A DNA stretch of 35,687 bases from CAYOWK01 sp964407665 (GCA_964407665.1 CAYOWK010000042.1:1-35687), one strand, 5' to 3'. Shown: positions 14,864 through 23,488, counted from the first letter of the stretch. Numbers and translations: made by a program. The notes: a model not told the origin generated them from the letters alone.

Positions 14864-16933
14864 ATGCACGTCTTTGGCATCTGGTTCGATTCTGTGACGG
14901 AAGGCGTGTCGCATGGACATGACCTGAGCCTCGTCGCGTTGTCGTTCGTCATTGCCGCGCTGGCCGCCTACTGCTCGCTGGACATGGCCGAACGCATGTG
15001 CGCGTCGTCAGGCCGCGCCCGCAAGGTCTGGCTGGGGCTGTCCGGGCTGATGCTGGGTTGCGGCATCTGGTCGATGCATTTCATCGGCATGACAGCCCTG
15101 CGCTTCCCATTCGAGGCCGGGTATGGCGTCGGCCTGACGGTTCTGTCTGGCGTCTTCGCGGTAGGAGGCTGCATCGCCGGACTGGCGATTGTCGCCGGGC
15201 GGCCGACCTGGCGCAGGCTCCTTGCGGCGGGCGCCGTCCTGGGGTCCGCAACGGCTGTCATGCATTACGCGGGCATGGCGGCGCTGGAGTTTTCCGGCGA
15301 GGTCAGATACCGGCCCGGCCCGTTTGGCGCTTCTCTCGCTGTCGCAATGACGGCGTCCACGGCCGCGCTCTGGCTGTCCGTCTCCGTTCGCACCGGGTTC
15401 CAGCGCCTTGTCGCGGCATGCGCGATGGCCATCGCCGTCTTTGCGATGCACTACACCGCAATGGCCGGCGCTGTGCTCGTCGCGGCTCCCCACGTGATCG
15501 GCACGACGCTTGTCCTGTCCAAGGGCATGCTGGCGCTGCTCGTCGCCATTGGTGTCGCCGGCCTGGTTATCGCATCGACACTGCTGGCCTTCTTTGATCG
15601 TCGCATCCAGTCGCAGGCTGTTCGGGAAGCCGCCCGGCTGCGCGCCCTGAATGCGGAACTTGAGGCTGCGCGGGTTGAGGCCGAGCGCGCCGTTCGCGTC
15701 GAGTCGCAGTTTCTGGCGACCATGAGCCACGAGATCCGAACGCCCATGAACGGGGTGCTCGGCATGCTCGAAGGGGTTTTGCGCGGGCCGCTATCGCCCG
15801 ACCAGCGCCAGCAGATATTCACGGCGCGCGATTCGGCGGTCGGCCTCCTGCGCATCCTGAACGATGTGCTTGACTACTCGAGGCTTGAAGCCGGCCAGTT
15901 CACCATAGAGTCCATCCCGTGCTCGATCGAGGAGATCGTCGACGACACGCTATCGATGGTGTCCGGCCAGGCGCAGGCCAAGGGGCTCGTGTTGCAGTCA
16001 GCGGTTGCGGACGATGTTCCGGACTGGATTTCAGGCGATCCGCTGCGGATTCGCCAGGTGCTCGACAATCTGGCGATGAACGCCGTCAAGTTCACAGACG
16101 CCGGATCGGTCTCGATCGACGTCCGGTGTGAGGGCGAAGGCCCGGACCGGCGGCTCCATATCTCTGTTTCCGATACAGGTCCCGGCATCGAGACAGACGT
16201 TCAAAGCCGCCTGTTCCGGCGCTTCATGCAGGCCGACGCCTCGACCACCCGCAGATATGGAGGCGCCGGACTGGGTCTCGCCATCTGCAGGGAACTCGTC
16301 ACGTCGATGGGTGGCGAGATCGGCGTCGAGAGCCGGCCCGGCAACGGCTCGGTCTTCCACGTCCGGCTTCCGGCGATTGCGACGCCGGCGCCTCTGGCGC
16401 CGGCCGGGGCCGCTGCGGAGTCCGGTCAGTCATCCATCCCGTTGCGTATCCTTGTGGCAGAGGACCATGTCATCAATCAGCGCGTGATCCGCACGCTTCT
16501 CGAATCGGATGGTCACGATCTCACCTTTGCCGGCAATGGCCGCGCCGCCGTGGAAGCCGTCGAGGCGTTCAGGTTCGATCTCGTGCTGATGGACGTTCAC
16601 ATGCCGGAGATGGACGGGGTCGAGGCGACAACTCTCATTCGACGGCTGCCGGCGCCGGTGTGCGATATCCCGATCATCGCCGTGACGGCGAACGCCATGC
16701 CCGGCGATCGCGAGCGCTACCTCGCTTCCGGGATGGATGACTACGTGGCCAAGCCTGTTCAGGTCGCGGAGCTGCAGGCGGCCATCGCCCGTGTGACCGG
16801 CAGCGCTCCCCGGCACATGTCGCAGGCGCCGCTGTGTGCGCCGGACCCGCCACCGGGCGCTCTCGGCGAGGTCCTTGCCGCGCTCGACGCCACGCTCACC
16901 GCCGCACCTGACGGGTCAGTCCACGCCGCGTGA
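14864..16933 (+). CDS. MHYT-domain hybrid sensor histidine kinase
   Basis: Membrane-bound sensor of 689 aa. An N-terminal MHYT domain (about 22-240) has seven or so transmembrane helices and three copies of the metal/gas-binding motif: WSMHFIGM (69-76), AVMHYAGM (131-138) and FAMHYTAM (193-200). A short coiled coil (about 250-285) leads to HisKA with phosphorylated His289 (MSHEIRTP), HATPase_c with N406 and the DTGPGI loop at 437-442, and a receiver domain with phosphoacceptor Asp577 (LMDVHMPEMDG) and conserved Lys630. The tail after 650 is Pro/Ala-rich and has no HPt. MHYT is proposed in the literature to sense oxygen, CO or NO through copper. Signalling onward needs a separate HPt or regulator. 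Confidence 0.95.
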   Translation: MHVFGIWFDSVTEGVSHGHDLSLVALSFVIAALAAYCSLDMAERMCASSGRARKVWLGLSGLMLGCGIWSMHFIGMTALRFPFEAGYGVGLTVLSGVFAVGGCIAGLAIVAGRPTWRRLLAAGAVLGSATAVMHYAGMAALEFSGEVRYRPGPFGASLAVAMTASTAALWLSVSVRTGFQRLVAACAMAIAVFAMHYTAMAGAVLVAAPHVIGTTLVLSKGMLALLVAIGVAGLVIASTLLAFFDRRIQSQAVREAARLRALNAELEAARVEAERAVRVESQFLATMSHEIRTPMNGVLGMLEGVLRGPLSPDQRQQIFTARDSAVGLLRILNDVLDYSRLEAGQFTIESIPCSIEEIVDDTLSMVSGQAQAKGLVLQSAVADDVPDWISGDPLRIRQVLDNLAMNAVKFTDAGSVSIDVRCEGEGPDRRLHISVSDTGPGIETDVQSRLFRRFMQADASTTRRYGGAGLGLAICRELVTSMGGEIGVESRPGNGSVFHVRLPAIATPAPLAPAGAAAESGQSSIPLRILVAEDHVINQRVIRTLLESDGHDLTFAGNGRAAVEAVEAFRFDLVLMDVHMPEMDGVEATTLIRRLPAPVCDIPIIAVTANAMPGDRERYLASGMDDYVAKPVQVAELQAAIARVTGSAPRHMSQAPLCAPDPPPGALGEVLAALDATLTAAPDGSVHAA

Positions 16934-16939
16934 CCGGTG

Positions 16940-17968
16940 TCAGGCCAGGCGGCTGCCGAACGCGCCGCGCACGTTGAGCATCTCTGCCAGCTGGACGGCG
17001 TTGAGCGCGGCGCCCTTGCGGATGTTGTCGGACACCGTCCAGAAGGCGAGGCCATTGGGCAGCGTCTCGTCATTGCGGATGCGCGAGACGTAGGTCGCCC
17101 AGTCGCCGACGCAGTCGAGCGGCGTCACGAAGGCTTCTTCCTCGCGATTGTCGATGACCATCAGGCCGGGCGATTCCCGCAGCATGGCGCGCGCCGATTT
17201 GGCGGGCAGCGGCCGCTCAAGCTCGACGTGCACGGCGATCGAGTTGCCGACGAAGACCGGCGCGTAGATGCAGGTGCTGGCCACATCCAGATCGGGATCG
17301 AGGATCTTGCGCAACTCGTCGCGCAGGGCCGTTTCCGCGTCCGTGGAGCCGTCGTCCATGTAGTCGCCGACCTGGGGGATCAGGTTGAAGGCGATCTGCT
17401 TGGTGAACTCCTTCGGCTCGACGGCCTGGTTCACATAGAGGTTCTTGGTCTGCTGCCAGAGTTCGTCCACCGCCGGACGGCCGCTTTCTGAAACGGCGCA
17501 GCAAACGGTCGCGATGACGCGCTTCACCCCGGCGCGGTCGTGAATCGGCTTGAGGATGGCGGCCAGCTGTCCGGCCGGGCCGCCGGGCACGGACACGATC
17601 CTGCGCTCGCGCCAGCCATCGATGGCGTCCGCATTGGCTTCCGGCGCCACCAGCGGCACGTCCGGATCCATCCGGAAGGCGCCGGAGACATCGATGACGA
17701 TGCAGTCCGTGGCCGTGATCTTCGCGGCCCACTTCCGGGCCGAGCGTTCGTTGACCGCCATGAAGCAGACATCGGCGCGCGTCCAGTCGAACTCGTCCGC
17801 GTCCGTCGTCTTGAGGACAAGGTCGCCGATCGACACTTCACGGCCCATCGCGCTGCGCGGGGCAAGGACGAAATACTCGTCGGCGGGAAAGTGACGCTCG
17901 GCGAGGACCTCTGCGATCTCGCGGCCGATCAGGCCGGTTGCCCCCAGAATTGCGACGCTCAGCGGCAT
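16940..17968 (-). CDS. Aspartate-semialdehyde dehydrogenase homologue lacking catalytic Cys and His
   Basis: A 342 aa, full-length relative of alphaproteobacterial Asd. NADP-binding GATGLIGRE (9-17), the KEFTKQIAFNLIPQ segment and the C-terminal SRIRND...GAALNAVQLAEML block align well with Asd. The active site does not. The nucleophile motif N-P-N-C-S-T reads V-P-G-G-P-A (127-132), so Cys is Gly130. The catalytic-His motif GHS reads G-N-S, so His is Asn242; DNA confirms GGC at 17579-17581 and AAC at 17243-17245. The frame is intact, so this is not a simple pseudogene. It resembles the Usg-type Asd paralogues. A regulatory, structural or altered catalytic role is possible. It lies on the leuB strand. 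Confidence 0.85.
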   Translation of the reverse strand: MPLSVAILGATGLIGREIAEVLAERHFPADEYFVLAPRSAMGREVSIGDLVLKTTDADEFDWTRADVCFMAVNERSARKWAAKITATDCIVIDVSGAFRMDPDVPLVAPEANADAIDGWRERRIVSVPGGPAGQLAAILKPIHDRAGVKRVIATVCCAVSESGRPAVDELWQQTKNLYVNQAVEPKEFTKQIAFNLIPQVGDYMDDGSTDAETALRDELRKILDPDLDVASTCIYAPVFVGNSIAVHVELERPLPAKSARAMLRESPGLMVIDNREEEAFVTPLDCVGDWATYVSRIRNDETLPNGLAFWTVSDNIRKGAALNAVQLAEMLNVRGAFGSRLA

Positions 17969-18180
17969 GTATTTCTCCTGCAGAGGGTGTATGAATCGCG
18001 CGGGGCTGGCCGTTATCCGGTCATATTCGCGAGGTTACATGGCGTCGTCCGGTTTTTCGGACGCTCGCCGTGCGTCCGCGTGTAACAGCCCGCGTTGAGT
18101 ATCGGCAATGCGTTCGCCAGCTAATTGGCGATTGCTCGGACGTTTGCGGACCCTGGTCGCGGTCCACCTTGGAGAGTCGA

Positions 18181-18558
18181 ATGGCCGATGTGGCTGCTCT
18201 CGTGAAGCGCTACGTTGCCTGTTACAATTTCAACGATGTCGAGGGCATGCTGGATTGCTGCGCCGACAACGTCGTCTTTGAGACGGTCAACAATCCCGGC
18301 GGCGCAATCCGGCTGAACGGCCGCGACGAAATGCGTGAAGTGCTGGTGGCGACGACCCTCGCCTTCCATGAACGCCGCCACGAGGTGGTCGGCCTGATCG
18401 TGGATGGATCGCGGGCGGCGGCTGAAACCGTGTTTTCCGGCGTCGCGGCGGCCGAACTGGGCGCCAGCATCCGCTGTGGCGACCACATCTCGATCCGCGG
18501 CGCCACGATCTTCGAGATCGACGATGGCCGCTTCGCCAGGATCTGCGACTACAGCTGA
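18181..18558 (+). CDS. SnoaL/NTF2-like protein
   Basis: A 125 aa single-domain protein of the SnoaL-like NTF2 fold: an N-terminal helix pair (LVKRYVACYNFNDVEGMLDCC) followed by beta strands (NVVFETVNNPGG, HEVVGLIVDGSRAAAETVFSG, GATIFEIDDGRFARICDYS). This is the usual shape of small ketosteroid-isomerase-like proteins, for which a substrate cannot be given. GGAGAG lies 5-10 nt before the ATG at 18181, which is why the longer upstream frame was rejected. It is divergent from the asd-like gene and 153 nt ahead of the lipoprotein gene. Confidence 0.82.
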   Translation: MADVAALVKRYVACYNFNDVEGMLDCCADNVVFETVNNPGGAIRLNGRDEMREVLVATTLAFHERRHEVVGLIVDGSRAAAETVFSGVAAAELGASIRCGDHISIRGATIFEIDDGRFARICDYS

Positions 18559-18711
18559 TGCCGGAGCCCGGCTGCGGAAATGCTTCCCCCCGGGCAAAAA
18601 ACCACCATTATCTTGATGTGTAACAGACCGCATCTGGCCAGGCCGGATATGGATCGAACGCCGCAAGCCATGCCGCGCACGGCGGCGCATCAACCAGGGC
18701 AGGAGACAGTC

Positions 18712-19227
18712 ATGAGTATCGTTTGGCGCATAGCGGCCCTGGCATCGCTCGGCATGCTTGCGGGCGCCTGCGCCAGCATGGGCGGCGGCGCCGGCGGCGC
18801 CAATGCCGGCCAGTGGAAGGAAGTCACCCACGTCGAGGACCGTTTCGCGGTTTATGTCGATCACGCCAAGCCCCGCAACGGCGATACCGTCACCTTCCGG
18901 CTGATGTATGTGTACTCGATCGGCCAGGTGAAATGGGAAAACAAGGATGTCGGCTGGCAGGAGTACTCGGCGCTGACCGTCAACTGCACGACCCGGCAGG
19001 TGAAGCTCGGGCCACGCGCCCGCTATGCGCCCGACGGCTCCGTGCTGTTCTCCGACAACGAACAGGCCTGGGTCGATATCAACCCCAGCACCGCCGTCGA
19101 CAGCGCAGCCAACGCGCGCTGTGATGGAACCTATCCGGAAGAAGCGCACACCGTGAAGGATCGCGCAGGCTGGCTGGATGAGGCTCGCAAGCACATCCTT
19201 GAGGCCGCTCCCGACAAGGAAGCCTAG
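18712..19227 (+). CDS. Small envelope lipoprotein, possibly adhesin E-like
   Basis: A 171 aa protein with a short signal sequence and Cys20 (LGMLAGAC). The lipobox is slightly off consensus, since Ala rather than Leu is at -3. After a Gly/Ala linker, the domain QWKEVTHVEDRFAVYVDHA...VTFRLMYVYS...NCTTRQVKLG resembles the short surface-adhesin-protein-E-like domain common in Proteobacteria, with a conserved Tyr-Asp strand and a Cys pair (NCTTR and ARCDG). The resemblance is by pattern only. AGGAGA precedes ATG 18712 by 8 nt. The terminator at 19260-19298 ends this unit. Confidence 0.72.
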   Translation: MSIVWRIAALASLGMLAGACASMGGGAGGANAGQWKEVTHVEDRFAVYVDHAKPRNGDTVTFRLMYVYSIGQVKWENKDVGWQEYSALTVNCTTRQVKLGPRARYAPDGSVLFSDNEQAWVDINPSTAVDSAANARCDGTYPEEAHTVKDRAGWLDEARKHILEAAPDKEA

Positions 19228-19259
19228 CCGGCCCCGCAGGCTCGAGACACGACGCATGA

Positions 19260-19298
19260 GAGACCGGGCCGCCTTGCGCCGCCCGGTCTCGGCATTTT
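19260..19298 (+). terminator. Intrinsic terminator of the lipoprotein gene
   Basis: GAGACCGGGC (19260-19269) pairs perfectly with GCCCGGTCTC (19281-19290), 10 bp with an 11 nt loop, and is followed by GGCATTTTC with TTTT at 19295-19298. It lies 32 nt after the lipoprotein stop codon. Confidence 0.75.
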
Positions 19299-19305
19299 CG
19301 GTCTG

Positions 19306-19644
19306 CTACTCCCCCCAGACGCCCATCTCGTTGCCGCCCGGTTCGCGGAACTGGAAGCGCCGTCCGCCCGGGAATGCAAAGATGGGCATGGTGATGATCC
19401 CGCCAGCGGCCTTCACGGCGGCCTCGGCCGCTTCGAGATCGTTGGCTTTCAGGATGACCAGCGGCGGGGCGGGCGTCTCTGGCGTATCGCTTTCCAGGCC
19501 CCCGTCGATTCCCGCGTTGGCGAACGCCGCATAGCTCGGGCCATAGTCGATGAACGTCCAGCCAAACGCCTTTGCGAGGAAGTCCCGGCTGCCGGCCATG
19601 TCCTTCGTCGACAGCTCCACATAGTCGATCTTCAGATGCGTCAC
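19306..19644 (-). CDS. VOC-family (glyoxalase-like) protein, 112 aa
   Basis: A single vicinal-oxygen-chelate domain. IDYVELSTKDMAGSRDFLAKAFGWTF is the first beta-alpha-beta unit, and FQFREPGGNEMGVWGE at the C-terminus is the usual ending with the metal-ligand Glu in EPGGNEMG. Function is unknown; relatives include antibiotic-resistance and dioxygenase-like proteins. It starts with GTG at 19642-19644, preceded by GGAGAC. It lies on the same strand downstream of leuB, 82 nt away. Confidence 0.85.
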   Translation of the reverse strand: MTHLKIDYVELSTKDMAGSRDFLAKAFGWTFIDYGPSYAAFANAGIDGGLESDTPETPAPPLVILKANDLEAAEAAVKAAGGIITMPIFAFPGGRRFQFREPGGNEMGVWGE

Positions 19645-19726
19645 GTCCGTCTCCGATTTTGTTCCTGTTATGTTCTTACTGGAGCGCGACCTTACCGCAA
19701 GCCCTTCACGCCCGATTTTTGGAGAC

Positions 19727-20809
19727 TCAGAGGTTCGCGAGGATCGCGTCGCCCATCTGGCGGGTGGAGAGGTCGCCGCCGAGGTCGGCCGTACGGGCGC
19801 CGCCCTCGAGGGCCGCGCCTACGGCCTTGAGAACGCGGTCGGCGACGTCTGTCCGCCCGAGGCTCCAGCGCAGCGCCATCTCCAGCGACAGGATCGCGGC
19901 GCACGGGTTGGCGAGGCCCTTGCCGGCGATATCCGGGGCCGATCCATGGACCGGCTCGTAGAGGCCCGGCACGCCCGGATCGCCCAGCGAGGCGGACGGC
20001 AGCATGCCGATGGACCCGGTCAGCATCGAGGCTTCATCCGACAGGATGTCGCCGAACAGGTTGTCAGCCAGAATGATGTTCAGGGCCTTGGGCGCTTTCA
20101 CCAGCTGCATGGCGCAGGCGTCTGCGTACATGTGGGCGAGCGGCACGTCGGAATAGTCCTCGGCGTGCAGCTTCGTGACTTCCTCGCGCCAGAGGACGCC
20201 CGATTCCATCACGTTGGCCTTCTCGCAAGACAGGACGCCGGGATACTGGCCCGTCCGGCCTGTGCGGCCGCGCGCCAGCTCGAACGCTACGCGCGCCACC
20301 CGCCGGATCTCGCCCGAGGTATAGGTCTGGGTATCGAACCCCCGGCGCTCGCCATTGGGCAGGGTCTCGATGCCGCGCGGCTGGCCGAAATAGACGCCAG
20401 AGGTCAGCTCGCGCACGATCAGGATATCCAGCCCCTCCACCAGCTCCTGCTTGAGCGCGGAGGCCGAGGCGAGGGCAGGAAAGCAGAACGCCGGGCGCAG
20501 GTTGGCGTAGACGTCCAGTCCCTTGCGCAGGTTCAGGAGCCCGGCCTCGGGGCGCTTGTCGCGCGCCACCCGGTCCCACTTCGGACCGCCGACCGCGCCC
20601 ATCAGGATGGCGCTGGAGGCTTTCGCCCTGGCCAGCGTTTCAGCCGTCAGCGGCTCGCCATGCGCGTCATAGGACGCGCCGCCGATCAGGCCTTCCTCGA
20701 TCCGCAGGTCGGGCGCAACCGCCTCGATCACCCGCACAGCCTCGGAAATCACCTCCGGGCCGATGCCGTCGCCGGGCAGCAGGAGCAGGGTCTGGGGTGT
20801 GGCGGTCAT
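19727..20809 (-). CDS. leuB: 3-isopropylmalate dehydrogenase
   Basis: Oxidises and decarboxylates 3-isopropylmalate to 2-ketoisocaproate in leucine synthesis, using NAD and a divalent metal. The 360 aa protein has the N-terminal LLLPGDGIGPEV, the substrate-binding arginine region LRKGLDVYANLRP, VRELTSGVYFGQPRG, and the metal-ligand segment ADNLFGDILSDEAS, followed by LYEPVHGSAPDIAGKGLANP, a typical signature. It lies 86 nt downstream of leuD on the minus strand. leuA and leuC are not in the window. Confidence 0.97.
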   Translation of the reverse strand: MTATPQTLLLLPGDGIGPEVISEAVRVIEAVAPDLRIEEGLIGGASYDAHGEPLTAETLARAKASSAILMGAVGGPKWDRVARDKRPEAGLLNLRKGLDVYANLRPAFCFPALASASALKQELVEGLDILIVRELTSGVYFGQPRGIETLPNGERRGFDTQTYTSGEIRRVARVAFELARGRTGRTGQYPGVLSCEKANVMESGVLWREEVTKLHAEDYSDVPLAHMYADACAMQLVKAPKALNIILADNLFGDILSDEASMLTGSIGMLPSASLGDPGVPGLYEPVHGSAPDIAGKGLANPCAAILSLEMALRWSLGRTDVADRVLKAVGAALEGGARTADLGGDLSTRQMGDAILANL

Positions 20810-20895
20810 CTGGACGTGTCCCGGTCAGCAAACGAGGCGCGTCATAGCCCTGTGAGACGCAGCCACGCAACCGCTGCGGGAGCAGGGCGGCCCTC

Positions 20896-21501
20896 TTAGG
20901 CCAGCCAGGGCTGCGACAGCTGCCGCCGGGCCTCGAAGTCCGAGATGGCCCCGGCGTGGAGCAGCGACTCGCCGATCTCGTCCAGACCCTTCATCAGGTT
21001 GGTCTTCCGGCCCTGGTCGATCTCGAACCCGTAGGCGACGCCGTCGGGCCCCGTGACGGTCTGGGCGCCCAGATCGACGGTGAAGATGTGGTTGGGCCCG
21101 CCCGCCTGCGCCATCAGCGCATCCACCGCCTCGCGCGGCAGCACCACCGGCAGCAGGCCGTTCTTGAAGCAGTTGTTGTAGAAGATGTCCGCAAACGAGG
21201 GCGCGATCACGCAGGTGATCCCCTGGTCCAGCAGCGCCCACGGCGCATGCTCCCGTGACGACCCGCAGCCGAAGTTCTCGCGCGCGATGAGGATCTGCGC
21301 GGTGGCGTAGGCCGGCTTGTTGAGCACGAAGTCGGGGTTGGACGACCCGTCCGGCAGCGTCTTGAGCTCGTGGAACAGACCCCGGGCCAGCCCCTCGCGG
21401 GAGACCGTCTTGAGGAACTGCTTGGGGATGATCATGTCCGTATCGACGTTGGCGAGCGGCAACGGCGCGGCGGATCCGGATAGCTGAGTGAAGGGCTTCA
21501 T
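20896..21501 (-). CDS. leuD: 3-isopropylmalate dehydratase small subunit
   Basis: Swivelling domain of isopropylmalate isomerase, which must pair with LeuC. The 201 aa product carries the substrate-loop motif NFGCGSSREHAPWAL and the N-terminal LANVDTDMIIPKQFLKT. Its ATG overlaps the TGA of the upstream VOC gene by 4 nt (ATGA at 21498-21501), so translation is probably coupled. leuC, usually just upstream, is missing here and must be encoded elsewhere. Confidence 0.97.
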   Translation of the reverse strand: MKPFTQLSGSAAPLPLANVDTDMIIPKQFLKTVSREGLARGLFHELKTLPDGSSNPDFVLNKPAYATAQILIARENFGCGSSREHAPWALLDQGITCVIAPSFADIFYNNCFKNGLLPVVLPREAVDALMAQAGGPNHIFTVDLGAQTVTGPDGVAYGFEIDQGRKTNLMKGLDEIGESLLHAGAISDFEARRQLSQPWLA

Positions 21502-22358
21502 GCCGCTTCGCTAGCGCCATCCTCGCCGAGGATCAATGTCGGCACGCCCAATGTGCCCTCGCGGACGGTGAAAACCCGCGTCCCGGCCCGCCGTCCGGCG
21601 CGCAGATCGGACACCGCGAACCCGCTCTGCAGCAGCCGGGCATGGGTGGCGGCGACATCGCTCACCCGCCACGTCAGGCCCCACAGCTTGTCCGGCTGGT
21701 TGCCGACGCCCTTGGAGAGCCGGTGCACCAGTTCGACCGTGACCTCGCCGGTCCGGAAGAACATCAGCCGGCTGTCCCAGTCCGCGTTCGACCGGTCGAG
21801 CGCCAGCCGCAGGCCCAGCCGCGCGCCGTAGAGCGCGCAGGCCCGGTCTGGATTGGGCGTGTTGACCACGACATGGTCGAGCGCAAACGCAGCGCCGGGC
21901 CCCGCCGGCTTGTAGGCGAGCGGGTCGCCCGCCTTGCGTTCGAGGATGAAGATCCGCACCCCGTTGGTGGCCGCCTCGTCGAGCCGGAAACGGTACCAGC
22001 CGCGCGACTTTCCGGAATAGGGGTCAAGGCTTTCGCCCGCCGCGATCTGGTCCGGCTTCAGCCCCCGGCGATCGAACACGCCGCGCGCGGCGCCAATCTC
22101 GGCCGCCGAGAAGATCAGCGTCTTGAGACCGGGCCCGTCCGCATCCAGCATCGCGTGCAGCCGGCGCGCCAGCGGACCGCCGCCCGAGGGCGCCATGATC
22201 TCGAGCGCCGTGTTCTCCAGCTGGAAGATGCAGGTGGCCGCCCCGCCCGCATCCTGCGCCCGCCAGTCCGGCTCGCGGCCGAGCAGAGCCGAGTAAAGCG
22301 TCTCCGCGTCGTCGATGGACGGGCAGACGAGCAGCACATGGTCGAGGCCGGTGATCAT
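21498..22358 (-). CDS. Two-domain VOC-family protein, first gene of the leuD-leuB operon
   Basis: A 286 aa protein with two VOC modules: residues 1-130 (ITGLDHVLLVCPSIDDAETLYSALLG) and 155-280 (ALDHVVVNTPNPDRACALYGARLGLRLAL). Each opens with the D-H-V metal-ligand His pattern of glyoxalase and extradiol dioxygenase folds, and the second domain has VTVELVHRL. The function is unknown; a metabolite lyase or dioxygenase-like role is possible. It overlaps leuD by 4 nt. There is no Shine-Dalgarno; the promoter-like hexamers at 22367-22394 would place transcription start within a few nt of the ATG. Confidence 0.85.
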   Translation of the reverse strand: MITGLDHVLLVCPSIDDAETLYSALLGREPDWRAQDAGGAATCIFQLENTALEIMAPSGGGPLARRLHAMLDADGPGLKTLIFSAAEIGAARGVFDRRGLKPDQIAAGESLDPYSGKSRGWYRFRLDEAATNGVRIFILERKAGDPLAYKPAGPGAAFALDHVVVNTPNPDRACALYGARLGLRLALDRSNADWDSRLMFFRTGEVTVELVHRLSKGVGNQPDKLWGLTWRVSDVAATHARLLQSGFAVSDLRAGRRAGTRVFTVREGTLGVPTLILGEDGASEAA

Positions 22359-22718
22359 GATGTCACATTAGACGGCGCCGGTCGCGACCATCAAGTTAAC
22401 ACGGCCAACGGTTTTGCCAGAGATTCGCCTGTCCCGTTTTGCACCAGCTTCCATTGGGGGTTGATGTTGCGCCTGCGGCGCAGGCGCGCGCGGTGAATCG
22501 GCTGGGCTTCTGCGGCTCCGGCGCCACACTCGGACCGGTATCTGAATCGACGTTCATGTCCGGGGCGAAACGCGTCCCTATTTCCTCAAAACCGGCGCCA
22601 TTGAACGCGTTTGCGTCCAACTGCCGCCCGTCTTCGCCGCTTCTCTGGACTCATCGGAACCCGGATGCGGCCCGACAGTTGAATGGTCTGGAACGCAGCA
22701 CCTGCAGGAGGAGCGAAC
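22359..22718. other. 360 nt gap between the divergent VOC and hemolysin III-like genes
   Basis: It holds the promoter candidate for the leu operon (22367-22394) and a perfect 8 bp hairpin, GCGCCTGC/GCAGGCGC with GGC loop at 22469-22487. A minus-strand frame (22396-22620) opens only with TTG and has no clear ribosome site, so I do not call it. Nothing else is recognisable. Confidence 0.5.
22367..22394 (-). promoter_or_regulatory. Candidate promoter of the VOC-leuD-leuB operon
   Basis: On the minus strand TTGATG (22389-22394) and TCTAAT (22367-22372) are separated by 16 nt. The start of transcription would fall at about 22359-22361, against the ATG at 22356-22358, which suggests a leaderless mRNA. 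Confidence 0.42.
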
Positions 22719-23414
22719 ATGACGACGCAGATTTCCACTACCGCTCCGGTGCAGGCCGAAAGCGCCTACTGGTACCCCCAGGCGCGCCGCGAGGAATGGT
22801 TGGCGGACATCGCCGTCCATGCCGTTGGGCTCGTCCTTGCCATTGTCGGCAGCACCATCCTGATCTCCAGCGCCGCCGCATCCGGCAGCGTGAAGCTCAC
22901 CGCCGCGCTGGTGATCTATTCGGCTGGTCTGATGTCCATGCTGGTGGCGTCCACGCTGTGCAACGGCAACACCAACCAGAAGCTGGCCCGCCTCTTCGAG
23001 CACTTCGACCTCTCCGGCATCTTCATCATGATTGCGGGCTCCTACACGCCCTTCATGCTGGCGAAGCTGGATGGACCGATCGCGTGGACGGTTCTGGGTG
23101 TCGTCTGGACGGCGGCTCTAACCGGCGTCGTCCTGAACCTGCTCGCCCGGCTGCACGCACCGAAGCTCTACATCGCGCTCTACCTGATCCTGGGCTGGGC
23201 CGCGCTGGCGGTCATCGACCGGCTGGTTCACGCGATGTCGCCGCTCGGTCTTGCCCTGCTGGCGGGCGGCGGAGCGCTCTACACGGTCGGCGTGATCTTC
23301 CACGTCAACAAGAAGCTGCCGTTCAACTCGGCCATCTGGCACACCTTCGTCATTGCCGCTGCGTCCTGCCACTTCGTGGCGATCTACCTGGAAACGGCCG
23401 GCGCCGGCATCTGA
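22719..23414 (+). CDS. Hemolysin III / PAQR-family membrane protein
   Basis: A 231 aa integral membrane protein with about seven helices. It shows the family blocks: HFDLSGIFIMIAGSYTPF near 104-121 and the C-terminal HTFVIAAASCHFVAIYL. The histidines and Asp in these blocks form the metal site of the CREST hydrolase-like fold in the wider superfamily. The name hemolysin III is historical; the physiological role is unknown. AGGAGGAGCGAAC precedes the ATG at 22719, an excellent ribosome site that decides against the 36 nt longer frame. Confidence 0.92.
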   Translation: MTTQISTTAPVQAESAYWYPQARREEWLADIAVHAVGLVLAIVGSTILISSAAASGSVKLTAALVIYSAGLMSMLVASTLCNGNTNQKLARLFEHFDLSGIFIMIAGSYTPFMLAKLDGPIAWTVLGVVWTAALTGVVLNLLARLHAPKLYIALYLILGWAALAVIDRLVHAMSPLGLALLAGGGALYTVGVIFHVNKKLPFNSAIWHTFVIAAASCHFVAIYLETAGAGI

Positions 23415-23438
23415 TACCGTAGGGCAATGCGCTTGACG

Positions 23439-23488
23439 CCGTCATCCTCGGGTAAGCCGCAAGGCGGCGCAGCCCGGGGATCCCGGTT
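23439..23488. repeat. REP-like palindromic element A
   Basis: Starts CCGTCATCCTCGG (23439-23451) and forms a two-part hairpin: ATCCTCGGG pairs with CCCGGGGAT with one G-T pair, around an inner GCCGC/GCGGC stem. The same 13 bp head recurs at 23534-23546. Confidence 0.6.

Noticed and set aside
22396..22620. Possible 74 aa minus-strand protein
   Set aside because: It starts only at TTG, has no clear ribosome site, and lies in the promoter gap; left as unsupported.
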